Below are positions 49,373 to 56,969 of a stretch of DNA of 64,000 bases, in pieces (the stretch's first letter is position 1; every line of letters begins with the position of its first letter). The notes under the pieces were generated by a model. The model was not told the origin of the DNA, did not search any database, and saw only the letters and a program-made list of their open reading frames with translations. This stretch comes from Streptomyces hygroscopicus subsp. hygroscopicus (GTDB taxonomy: Bacteria; Actinomycetota; Actinomycetes; Streptomycetales; Streptomycetaceae). The stretch covers positions 62,001 through 126,000 of the forward strand of contig NZ_BSSM01000017.1 of assembly GCF_030269125.1 (NCBI RefSeq), written 5' to 3'. Made by a program: the position numbers and the translations under genes.

Positions 49373-50719
49373 TTGGCTGACGTGTACGACCGCTGGCACA
49401 AGTCCCACCCCAAGCCCGCCGAGGCCGAGTGCGGCGAACACAAGAGCCGTACGAAGCGGATGGTCCCCACCGCCGACCACGGCATCGGCAAGCGCTGGCA
49501 GGTCCGTTACCGCGACCTGGACGGCCATCAGCGCAAGGAGAACTTCCACACGAAGGCCGAGGCGGACAACCGCGCCGCCGAGGTCGACGTCGAAATCCGG
49601 CGCGGCTCCTACGTCGTCCCGGCCGAGACGAAGCAGACGCTCGGCGCCTACGCGCAGAAGTGGCTCGACGCGAACTCCGTCGGCCCGACGACCGCGCTCC
49701 GCTACGAGGCTACGGTCCGCAACCACATCGTCGAGCACCTCGGCCGACGCGAGCTGCGGTCCCTCAACCAGCCCTCGATCATTCAGGGTTGGATTCGCAC
49801 GCTCCAAGACGCCGAACTGGAGGTGTCGACGATCGAGGGCATCTTCGACATCCTCTCCAGCATCCTCGGCATGGCCGTGGAGGACGGGCTGCTGCCGAAG
49901 AACCCCTGCAAGGCGAAGTCGGTCAAGTTGCCGACGGCGACCAAGAAGAGGATCATCCCTTGGTCGTTGGAGCGCGTGCGAGCGGTCATCGCCGCTCTCC
50001 CGAAGCGCTTCCAGGCCGGCGGCAAGCTCGCCTTCGGCTGTGGCCTGCGCCAGGGCGAGGTGTTCGGCTTCGCCGTCGAGGACATCGACTTCAAGGGCGG
50101 CTGGATCCACATCAACCGCCAGGTGCGGCTCGTCGGCACGAAGCCCGTCTTTGCCCTCCCCAAGGGCAACAAGATCCGGTCGGTGCCCCTACCGGCCCAG
50201 CTTGCCGTCGCCGTCAAGGCCCACATGAAGGAGTTCCCGGCGGTCGAGGTCACCCTGCCCTGGGCCAAGCCGGACGGTGAGCCGAAGACCTTCCACCTCC
50301 TCTTCGTCGACGCGAAGGAGCGGGCGTACAACCGCAGCGTCTTCAACATGGGCGACTGGAAGCGCGCCCTGGCCGCCGCCGGCGTGATCCCTCCCCGCGA
50401 GCGCGGCGCGCGCTACCTCCAGGCGGCCCCCGAGGACGGCATGCACGCCCTCCGGCACGCTTACGCCTCCGTACTCCTGGACGCGGGGGAAAGCATCAAG
50501 GCGCTCTCCGAGTACCTCGGTCACTCGGACCCGGGTTTCACGCTGCGGACGTACACGCACCTGCTGCCGTCCAGCGAGACCCGCACCCGCAAGGCGATCG
50601 ACGACGCTTTCACGGAAACGGAAGCCGAGGCGAAAGACGACGGCCCCCCGCCCGCCGCCCAGGGCACATCCGTGCCCCCAACGAAACCAATGTGCCCTCA
50701 ATGTGCCCTGGCCGTCTGA
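49373..50719 (+). CDS. int: Tyrosine site-specific integrase
   Basis: 448 aa. TTG at 49373 with aggagg six bases upstream. Central core-binding SAM-like domain (about 88-180) and catalytic domain with R226 (CGLRQGE), H358 and R361 (MHALRH), H384 (YLGHS) and nucleophile Y394 (LRTYTHLL). Typical of integrases of Streptomyces integrative elements. Ends 68 bp before the right attachment site, as expected. Its 3' end encodes two ATGTGCCCT arm-like sites. The N-terminal 60 residues form the arm-binding region. Confidence 0.95.
   Translation: MADVYDRWHKSHPKPAEAECGEHKSRTKRMVPTADHGIGKRWQVRYRDLDGHQRKENFHTKAEADNRAAEVDVEIRRGSYVVPAETKQTLGAYAQKWLDANSVGPTTALRYEATVRNHIVEHLGRRELRSLNQPSIIQGWIRTLQDAELEVSTIEGIFDILSSILGMAVEDGLLPKNPCKAKSVKLPTATKKRIIPWSLERVRAVIAALPKRFQAGGKLAFGCGLRQGEVFGFAVEDIDFKGGWIHINRQVRLVGTKPVFALPKGNKIRSVPLPAQLAVAVKAHMKEFPAVEVTLPWAKPDGEPKTFHLLFVDAKERAYNRSVFNMGDWKRALAAAGVIPPRERGARYLQAAPEDGMHALRHAYASVLLDAGESIKALSEYLGHSDPGFTLRTYTHLLPSSETRTRKAIDDAFTETEAEAKDDGPPPAAQGTSVPPTKPMCPQCALAV
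50661..50709. promoter_or_regulatory. Right ATGTGCCCT sites, putative integrase arm-type sites
   Basis: ATGTGCCCT at 50690-50698 and 50701-50709 (starts 11 bp apart) and its reverse complement at 50661-50669, all within the last codons of int and 80-125 bp from attR. The same pair occurs near attL at 24779-24798. Confidence 0.55.
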
Positions 50720-50742
50720 CGGCCCCTCTCCGGCACTGAAAA

Positions 50743-50766
50743 GGGCGAGGCCCGAAGACCCCGCCC
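50743..50766 (-). terminator. UUCG-loop terminator of the target gene
   Basis: Minus-strand GGGCGGGGTC-TTCG-GGCCTCGCCC forms a 10-bp stem with two G-U pairs, 20 bases past the stop of the gene at 50787. It resembles the left copy at 24552-24573, so the element brings its own terminator. Confidence 0.75.
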
Positions 50767-50786
50767 GAACCGACCAAAACCCCAGT

Positions 50787-50825
50787 TCAGGGCCACACCA
50801 GGCAGTACGCCTGATGCCCCGCCTC
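50787..50825. repeat. Right attachment site (attR), 39-bp direct repeat
   Basis: Identical to 24596-24634 and comprising the stop codon and last 12 codons of the gene at 50787-51218. Integration thus restores an intact gene end. Confidence 0.85.
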
Positions 50826-51218
50826 ATGCAGCCGGTGCGAGAAGTCCTGCCACTCGTGCAGCAGTCGGTACACGTTGAACGCGTCCCGCGGGCCGCCCCG
50901 GTCCGGGACGGTCGACCAGATGAAGGCCGCGGCGCCGACGGCTTCCTCGCCGATGCCGCGGAGGGGGTCCACGACGGTCATGGGGAGTTTGACGACGGCG
51001 TAGTCGGGGTGCAGGACGACCAGTTCGAGGGGCGGGACCTTGTGCAGGGGGATGCCCTCGATGCCGGTCAGGACCATCGCGGCCATCGTCTCCGGCTTGA
51101 TCTTGGTGAACATGCCGTTCATGCCCAGTTCGTCGCCGCCGAGTTCCTCCGGGCGCATCGAGATGGGGACGCGGGCCGCGGTCGCGCCGTCCGGTGCGCC
51201 GAAGTACTTGTAGGTCAC
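50787..51218 (-). CDS. Conserved hypothetical protein, integration target gene
   Basis: 143 aa starting MTYKYFGAPDGA (GTG 51218). Unrecognised but clearly conserved-looking, with a mixed alpha/beta pattern and no signal peptide or membrane helix: PEELGGDELGMNGMF, IPLHKVPPLELVVLHPDYAVVKLP, VDPLRGIGEEAVGAAAFIW. The final 24 residues are duplicated at the left end of the mobile element. An in-frame extension upstream through the 36-bp repeats to 51767 exists but is unlikely to be translated with it. Confidence 0.75.
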   Translation of the reverse strand: MTYKYFGAPDGATAARVPISMRPEELGGDELGMNGMFTKIKPETMAAMVLTGIEGIPLHKVPPLELVVLHPDYAVVKLPMTVVDPLRGIGEEAVGAAAFIWSTVPDRGGPRDAFNVYRLLHEWQDFSHRLHEAGHQAYCLVWP

Positions 51219-51299
51219 CCCCACCCGGCCACCACTCCCGCTCCCCGCCTCCAGGCGCTCGGCCCGGGGCCCGGGGCCGCGCCGACGGCCGCCCGCGCG

Positions 51300-51570
51300 A
51301 CCGGGGCGCCGCTCCGACGGAGGTTCCTGGGGGAGGTCCCGGGGGAGGCCCGACGGGCCGTCGGCCACGTTCCGCGGAAGGTCCGCCGCACGGTCCGGGG
51401 TACGGGGGAGGTCCGAAGGGCCGCCGCCCACGTTCCGCGGAAGGTCCGCCGCGCGGTCCGCGACCCGGTCCCCCCGAAGGTCTCTGGGGAAGTCCGCGGC
51501 CCGGTCCGCCCGGAGGTCTCTGGGAAAGTCCGCCGTCCGATCTCCCCGAACCTCTCTCGGGACGTCCACC
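51300..51570. repeat. Degenerate 36-bp tandem repeats upstream of the target gene
   Basis: About six to seven degenerate units built on ggaggtctctgggaaagtcc / gcggcccggtccgccc. On the minus strand they encode 12-residue units of the form PRDLRGDRAADF in frame with the target gene. Because the unit is a multiple of three, it could be part of a repeat protein (frames 51215-51775 or 50787-51767) or simply a minisatellite. No gene is assigned in 51219-52066; the last 300 bp hold the hemL promoter region. Confidence 0.5.
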
Positions 51571-52066
51571 GGCCGCTCGGCGCCCCGCTCGGTCTGCTGG
51601 TCGTGCAGACGCTCGCCCTGCCGCTCGTACCGCTCGGGCTCAGCCGCCGCACCCTGTGTGTGCCGTGCTTCGGTCGCTTCCTCCGCTTCGCGCCGGTGCC
51701 TTCCCCGCCGGGCACGTCGAGGACCGAGGTCATCGGTCCCCTCGCCCAGTCCGCCACCGCGATGCATATCTCCACCCGACTGCTTTTCTAGGACGCGTGG
51801 CCCCCGCCGCGCAACCCGATCATCGTGTCAGTGACCTCCCCCACGGCCGCCCGCCGAAACGTGCGGTGGAACAACAGTCCACGGGGATCCGCCCGGTCCC
51901 TGATCCTTCCGTGCCCAGGAGCTGTGTGTGTCAGGTCTCAGTCTCGCAGATGGCGGACCGGAGCGGCGCGGAACCGCGGGCGGGCCGTCACCACACCCGG
52001 TCGGCGGCCTACCCTGAGGAGGTCACCCTGCAACCGGAGTCCGAGAAGCCGGAGAAGCCGCACGTC

Positions 52067-53392
52067 ATGAGCGCCCTGAGCGAAACGCCCTATCCCTACG
52101 ACGCGCCCGTCTCCCAGGCGCTCTTCGACCGTGCCTCCGCCGTCACGCCCGGGGGTGTGAACTCCCCGGTGCGCGCCTTCCGCGCCGTCGGCGGCACGCC
52201 CCGCTTCATGGTGTCCGGCCGTGGCCCCTACCTCACCGACGCCGACGGGCGGGAGTACGTCGACCTCGTCTGCTCCTGGGGTCCGATGATCCTCGGCCAC
52301 GCGCACCCCGAGGTCATCGCCGCCGTCCAGGAGGCCGTCGCCCGCGGTACGAGCTTCGGCACCCCCGGCGAGGGCGAGGTCGCGCTCGCCGAGGAGATCG
52401 TCGCCCGGGTCGAGCCCGTGGAGCAGGTACGGCTGGTCAGCAGCGGCACCGAGGCGACCATGAGCGCCATCCGGCTCGCCCGCGGCTTCACCGGGCGGTC
52501 CAAGGTGATCAAGTTCGCCGGCTGCTACCACGGGCACGTGGACGCCCTGCTGGCCGCCGCGGGCTCCGGCGTGGCCACCTTCGCGCTGCCCGACACCCCC
52601 GGGGTCACCGGTGCCCAGGCGAGCGACACGATCGTGCTGCCGTACAACGACCTGGAGGCCGTGCAGGAGGCGTTCCACCGCCACCCCGGCGAGATCGCCT
52701 GCGTGATCACCGAGGCATCGCCGGGCAACATGGGTGTCGTGCCGCCGGCCCCCGGGTTCAACCAGGGCCTCAGGGACGCCTGCCACAAGAACGGCGCCCT
52801 CTACATCTCCGACGAGGTCATGACCGGCTTCCGTACCAGCCGCGCCGGCTGGTACGGCGTCGACGGGGTCAAGCCCGACCTGATGACCTTCGGCAAGGTG
52901 ATGGGCGGCGGGTTCCCCGCCGCCGCCTTCGGCGGCCGGGCGGACGTCATGGCGCATCTCGCGCCCGCCGGGCCCGTCTACCAGGCCGGCACCCTCTCCG
53001 GGAACCCCGTCGCCACCGCCGCCGGCGTCGCGCAGCTGCGGCTGCTGGACGAGGCGGCGTACGACACCGTCGACGCCGTCTCCGCGCAGATCCAGTCCCT
53101 GGTCACCGAGGCGCTGAGCAAGGAGGGCGTGGCGCACCGGCTGCAGAACGCGTCCAACATGTTCTCCGTGTTCTTCACCGACCGTCAGGTGCGCAACTAC
53201 GAGGACGCCAAGCGGCAGGAGTCGTACCGCTTCACCGCGTTCTTCCACTCGCTGCTGTCGAACGGCGTCTACCTGCCGCCGTCGTCCTTCGAGTCCTGGT
53301 TCGTGTCCACGGCCCATGACGAGCGGGCCGTCCAGAAGATCGCCGACGCCCTTCCGGCGGCGGCCCGTGCGGCTGCGGAGGCCACCGCGTGA
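52067..53392 (+). CDS. hemL: Glutamate-1-semialdehyde 2,1-aminomutase
   Basis: 441 aa PLP enzyme that converts glutamate-1-semialdehyde to 5-aminolevulinate for haem and cobalamin synthesis. Landmarks: GGVNSPVRAF, SSGTEATMSAIRLARG, GCYHGHVDALL, ISDEVMTGFRT, and the PLP lysine in DLMTFGKVMGGGFPAAAFGG, then GTLSGNPVATAAG. ATG at 52067; a ggagaag lies 12 bases upstream. GTGA overlap with the next gene. Confidence 0.97.
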   Translation: MSALSETPYPYDAPVSQALFDRASAVTPGGVNSPVRAFRAVGGTPRFMVSGRGPYLTDADGREYVDLVCSWGPMILGHAHPEVIAAVQEAVARGTSFGTPGEGEVALAEEIVARVEPVEQVRLVSSGTEATMSAIRLARGFTGRSKVIKFAGCYHGHVDALLAAAGSGVATFALPDTPGVTGAQASDTIVLPYNDLEAVQEAFHRHPGEIACVITEASPGNMGVVPPAPGFNQGLRDACHKNGALYISDEVMTGFRTSRAGWYGVDGVKPDLMTFGKVMGGGFPAAAFGGRADVMAHLAPAGPVYQAGTLSGNPVATAAGVAQLRLLDEAAYDTVDAVSAQIQSLVTEALSKEGVAHRLQNASNMFSVFFTDRQVRNYEDAKRQESYRFTAFFHSLLSNGVYLPPSSFESWFVSTAHDERAVQKIADALPAAARAAAEATA

Positions 53393-54093
53393 CCATCGGA
53401 GACAGCGTGAGCGGCAGCGCCAAGGACGTCACCGTCGTCCATCTCATGCGTCACGGGGAGGTGGAGAACCCGAGCGGCGTGCTGTACGGCCGGCTGCCCG
53501 GCTACCACCTCTCCGAGCTGGGGCGGCGGATGGCCGACCGGGTCGCCGAGCACCTCGCCCCGCGCGACATCACCTACGTCTGCGCCTCCCCGCTGGAGCG
53601 GGCGCAGGAGACCGCCACCCCGATCGCCAAGGCGCACGGCCTCGACCTGGACACCGACGAGCGGCTGATCGAGGCCGAGAACGTCTTCCAGGGCAAGACC
53701 TTCGGCGTGGGCGACGGCGCGCTCCGGCGGCCGGAGAACTGGAAGCACCTCGTCAACCCGTTCCGGCCGTCCTGGGGCGAGCCCTACGTGGACCAGGTCG
53801 TACGGATGATGGGCGCGTTGAACGCGGCCAAGGACCAGGCGCGCGGCCACGAGGCGGTGCTGGTCAGTCATCAGCTGCCGGTGTGGATCGTGCGGTCGTA
53901 CGTCGAGCGGCGGCGGCTGTGGCACGATCCGCGCAAGCGTCAGTGCACCCTGGCGTCGCTGACGACCTTCACCTACCTCGGCGACAAGATCGTGTCCGTG
54001 GGCTACAGCGAGCCCGCCATCGATCTGGTGCCCGCGCACCTGCGGGCCGGGGCCCAGCCGCAGAAGGGCGGCGGCAAGGCCTTCGGCGCCTGA
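53389..54093 (+). CDS. Histidine phosphatase (phosphoglycerate mutase-like)
   Basis: 234 aa. Phospho-His motif VVHLMRHGEVENP, SPLERAQETA, and the second His in VLVSHQLPVWIV. Downstream of hemL with GTG overlap and upstream of the cytochrome c maturation genes; this order is conserved in Streptomyces. Substrate unknown; not a glycolytic mutase judging by lack of the family's extended phosphoglycerate motifs. Confidence 0.9.
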   Translation: MTIGDSVSGSAKDVTVVHLMRHGEVENPSGVLYGRLPGYHLSELGRRMADRVAEHLAPRDITYVCASPLERAQETATPIAKAHGLDLDTDERLIEAENVFQGKTFGVGDGALRRPENWKHLVNPFRPSWGEPYVDQVVRMMGALNAAKDQARGHEAVLVSHQLPVWIVRSYVERRRLWHDPRKRQCTLASLTTFTYLGDKIVSVGYSEPAIDLVPAHLRAGAQPQKGGGKAFGA

Positions 54094-54222
54094 CCCGCGA
54101 CGGCGCTTAGGGCACTTTTGCCTGGACTATTACGAAAAACATACAAGTTCACGGAACCGCCCCGATCGTCGCGCCCTCTGTCTGGGTGACCACCAGCACG
54201 CGCGACGAATCGGGGATTCTTC

Positions 54223-55473
54223 ATGCGCACCGTCTCCCGGAACCTCTCCCGCAGGGGAATGCTCGGCCTCGGCGCGGGTGCGGCGGCCGCCGCCACGCTG
54301 TCCGGCTGCGGAAGCCTCACATCGTCGGACGGCGACGGGCACACGGGCGGTTCCCGTCAGGTGCAGGGCGGCAAGGGCCGGCCGGCCAAACTGATCGGCG
54401 ACGGCTCCACCTCCTTCACCGGCAAGCAGCCGGGCCGGCCCGCGAAGCCCGAGCCGCTGGAGCCGGGGCAGACCCCTCCGCAGTTCGTCGTCTTCTCCTG
54501 GGACGGCGCCGGCGAGGTCGGCAACGGCCTCTTCCCGCGCTTCCTGGACCTCGCCAAGGAACACGGCGCGCACATGACCTTCTTCCTCTCGGGGCTGTAC
54601 CTGCTCCCCGAGGGCAAGAAGCGGATGTACGAGCCTCCGAACAACCCGCGCGGCGCCTCCGCCATCGGCTACCTCACCGACGAGCACGTCAAGGCCACCC
54701 TCGCCAACGTCCACCGGGCGTGGCTGGAGGGCCACGAGATAGGCACCCACTTCAACGGGCACTTCTGCGGCGAGACGCACGGTTCGGTCAAGTGGTGGAC
54801 GCCACAGCAGTGGCGGAGCGAGATCGAGCAGGCGAAGTCCTTCGTCAAGGAGTGGAAGACCAACACCGGCTGGCACGACCTGCCCGCGCTCCCCTTCGAC
54901 TACGACAAGGAACTGGCCGGCGGCCGTACCCCCTGTCTGCTGGGCCAGGACAACCTGCTGCCCACCGCCCGCGAGCTGGGCTGGCGTTACGACGCCTCGT
55001 CCCCGGGCGGCCTCCAGGTGTGGCCGGTGAAGCGGCGGGGGATCTGGGACCTGCCGTTGCAGCAGGTGCCGTTCCCAGGGCGCAGCTTCGAAGTGCTGTC
55101 CATGGACTACAACATGCTGGCGAACCAGTCCGTGAACACCACCAAGGCGCCCGCCTACAACTACCCGGGCTGGCGCAAGCAGTCCGCGGCGGCGTACGTC
55201 GCCGGCTTCCAGCGGGCCTACGAGACGAACCGGGCGCCGTTCTTCGTCGGCAACCACTTCGAGCAGTGGAACGGCGGCATCTACATGGACTCCGTCGAGG
55301 AGGCCTTCAAGCACATCGCCGCCCAGCGGGACAAGGGCGCCGACGTGCGGCTCGTCTCCTTCAAGGAGTTCGTGGACTGGATCGACGTCCAGAAGCCCGA
55401 GGTGCTCGCCAAGCTGCGCACGCTGGGGGTCGGGCAGCAGCCCGTGGGTGGCTGGAAGACGTTCCTCGCCTGA
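54223..55473 (+). CDS. Lipoprotein with polysaccharide-deacetylase-like (NodB) fold
   Basis: 416 aa. Twin-Arg-like start (MRTVSRNLSRRGMLGLGAG) and a lipobox LSGC with Cys27 or so. The NodB-like barrel is visible: FVVFSWDGAGEVGN...FLDLAKEHGAHMTFFLSG, then GHEIGTHFNGHFC with metal-binding His residues, and ARELGWRYDAS. Deacetylase activity on cell-envelope glycans is inferred from family only. The usual catalytic Asp pair is partly replaced (WDGAG for DDG). Confidence 0.82.
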   Translation: MRTVSRNLSRRGMLGLGAGAAAAATLSGCGSLTSSDGDGHTGGSRQVQGGKGRPAKLIGDGSTSFTGKQPGRPAKPEPLEPGQTPPQFVVFSWDGAGEVGNGLFPRFLDLAKEHGAHMTFFLSGLYLLPEGKKRMYEPPNNPRGASAIGYLTDEHVKATLANVHRAWLEGHEIGTHFNGHFCGETHGSVKWWTPQQWRSEIEQAKSFVKEWKTNTGWHDLPALPFDYDKELAGGRTPCLLGQDNLLPTARELGWRYDASSPGGLQVWPVKRRGIWDLPLQQVPFPGRSFEVLSMDYNMLANQSVNTTKAPAYNYPGWRKQSAAAYVAGFQRAYETNRAPFFVGNHFEQWNGGIYMDSVEEAFKHIAAQRDKGADVRLVSFKEFVDWIDVQKPEVLAKLRTLGVGQQPVGGWKTFLA

Positions 55474-55591
55474 CGTGCCCGCAGATGGCCGCCGCCCGAA
55501 ATGTCCCGTGTAAATAGCTCCTGAAATGCGGTTTTCCGCACCGCAGGGGGGGTGCGCGAGAACCCCGGGAGCGACATGCGAAACTTTTCAC

Positions 55592-56182
55592 ATGAGTACC
55601 CGTAGCCGCGCCGTCCTGCTCAGCGCTGTGGCCGTCACCGCGGCCCTGTCCCTGTCCGCGTGCGGTAAGGGCGGCACTTCGGGCGGCGGCGGCAACACCA
55701 ACTTCGTCACCGGCAACAACGGCATCGACACCGCGCCGGCGAACGAGCGCGCCGCGGCCCCGGACCTGTCCGGCAGGACGATCGACGGCAAGAACCTGGA
55801 CGTGGCCGACTACAAGGGCCAGGTCGTCGTCATCAACGTCTGGGGCTCGTGGTGCAGCCCCTGCCGGGAAGAGGCCCAGTACTTCGCCAAGGTGTCCAAG
55901 GCGTACGAGGGCAAGGGCGTGCAGTTCGTCGGGATCAACACCCGTGACACCAGCACGACTCCCGCGGTCGAGTTCGAGAAGTCGCACGGGATCACCTACC
56001 CGAGCCTGTACGACCCCACGGGCAAGCTCATGCTGCGCTTCAAGAAGGGCACCCTGAACCCCCAGCTGATCCCCTCCACGCTCGTCATCGACCGGCACGG
56101 GAAGGTCGCCGCGCGAGCCCTGGAGGCGCTGGACGACACCACGCTGCTGAAGATGCTCAAGCCGGTCGTCGCGGAGAAGTGA
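55592..56182 (+). CDS. resA: Thioredoxin-like lipoprotein, ResA/TlpA family
   Basis: 196 aa. Lipobox LSACG at about residue 24, a Gly/Asn-rich linker, and a TlpA-type thioredoxin fold with active site WCSPC in NVWGSWCSPCREEA. Reduces apo-cytochrome c haem-binding Cys on the outside of the membrane in system II. Followed by ccdA one base later. ATG at 55592. Confidence 0.92.
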   Translation: MSTRSRAVLLSAVAVTAALSLSACGKGGTSGGGGNTNFVTGNNGIDTAPANERAAAPDLSGRTIDGKNLDVADYKGQVVVINVWGSWCSPCREEAQYFAKVSKAYEGKGVQFVGINTRDTSTTPAVEFEKSHGITYPSLYDPTGKLMLRFKKGTLNPQLIPSTLVIDRHGKVAARALEALDDTTLLKMLKPVVAEK

Positions 56183-56183
56183 C

Positions 56184-56966
56184 GTGGTCGCGACCGTGAC
56201 GCTGGGCCAGACGATGACGCTGGCCGCGAACAACCAGACAGTGCTCCACGGGGCACTGCTGGTCGCGCTGCCCGTGGCCCTGCTCGGCGGCCTCGTCTCC
56301 TTCTTCTCGCCCTGCGTGCTGCCGCTGGTGCCCGGCTACCTCTCCTACGTCACCGGCGTGGTCGGCACCGACCTGGCCGAGGCCCGGCGGGGGCGCATGG
56401 TGGCCGGCGCCGCCCTGTTCGTGCTCGGCTTCAGCGCGGTGTTCGTCTCCGGCGGTGCGCTGTTCGGGTCCTTCGGCTGGACCCTCCAGGAGCACAAGGA
56501 GACGCTGTCCAAGGTGCTCGGCGTCGTCATGGTCCTCATGGGCGTCTTCTTCATGGGGCTGATGCCCTGGTTCACCCAGCGCGAGTTCCGCTTCCACAAG
56601 CGCCCCTCCACCGGCCTGGTCGGCGCGCCGATAGTGGGCGCGCTGTTCGGGATCGGCTGGACGCCCTGCATCGGTCCGACCCTCGCGTCGGTGAACATGC
56701 TGGCGATGCAGGAGTCGAGCGCCGGGCGCGGGGCCGTCCTGATGATCGCCTACTGCCTGGGCCTCGGCGTCCCCTTCGTCCTGGCGGCCGTGGCCTTCCG
56801 CAAGGCCCTGGGCGCCTTCGGCTGGGTCAAACGCCACTATGTGTGGGTGATGCGCATCGGCGGCACGATGATGATCGTGACCGGTGTGCTGCTGCTGACC
56901 GGTGCCTGGGACAGTCTGGTGCAGCAGATGCAGACCTGGTCCAACGGCTTCACTGTGGGGATCTGA
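56184..56966 (+). CDS. ccdA: Cytochrome c biogenesis protein CcdA (DsbD-type)
   Basis: 260 aa with six transmembrane helices. The conserved Cys are in SFFSPCVLPLVPGYLSY (helix 1) and GIGWTPCIGPTLASV (helix 4). Transfers reducing power from cytoplasmic thioredoxin to the ResA-like protein. GTG at 56184 used; an ATG at 56214 is possible. Confidence 0.95.
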   Translation: MVATVTLGQTMTLAANNQTVLHGALLVALPVALLGGLVSFFSPCVLPLVPGYLSYVTGVVGTDLAEARRGRMVAGAALFVLGFSAVFVSGGALFGSFGWTLQEHKETLSKVLGVVMVLMGVFFMGLMPWFTQREFRFHKRPSTGLVGAPIVGALFGIGWTPCIGPTLASVNMLAMQESSAGRGAVLMIAYCLGLGVPFVLAAVAFRKALGAFGWVKRHYVWVMRIGGTMMIVTGVLLLTGAWDSLVQQMQTWSNGFTVGI

Positions 56967-56969
56967 TCG

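Noticed and set aside
50710..50724. Palindrome GGCCGTCTGACGGCC at the integrase stop
   Set aside because: Only a one-base centre, so not a good hairpin; possibly chance in GC-rich coding end.
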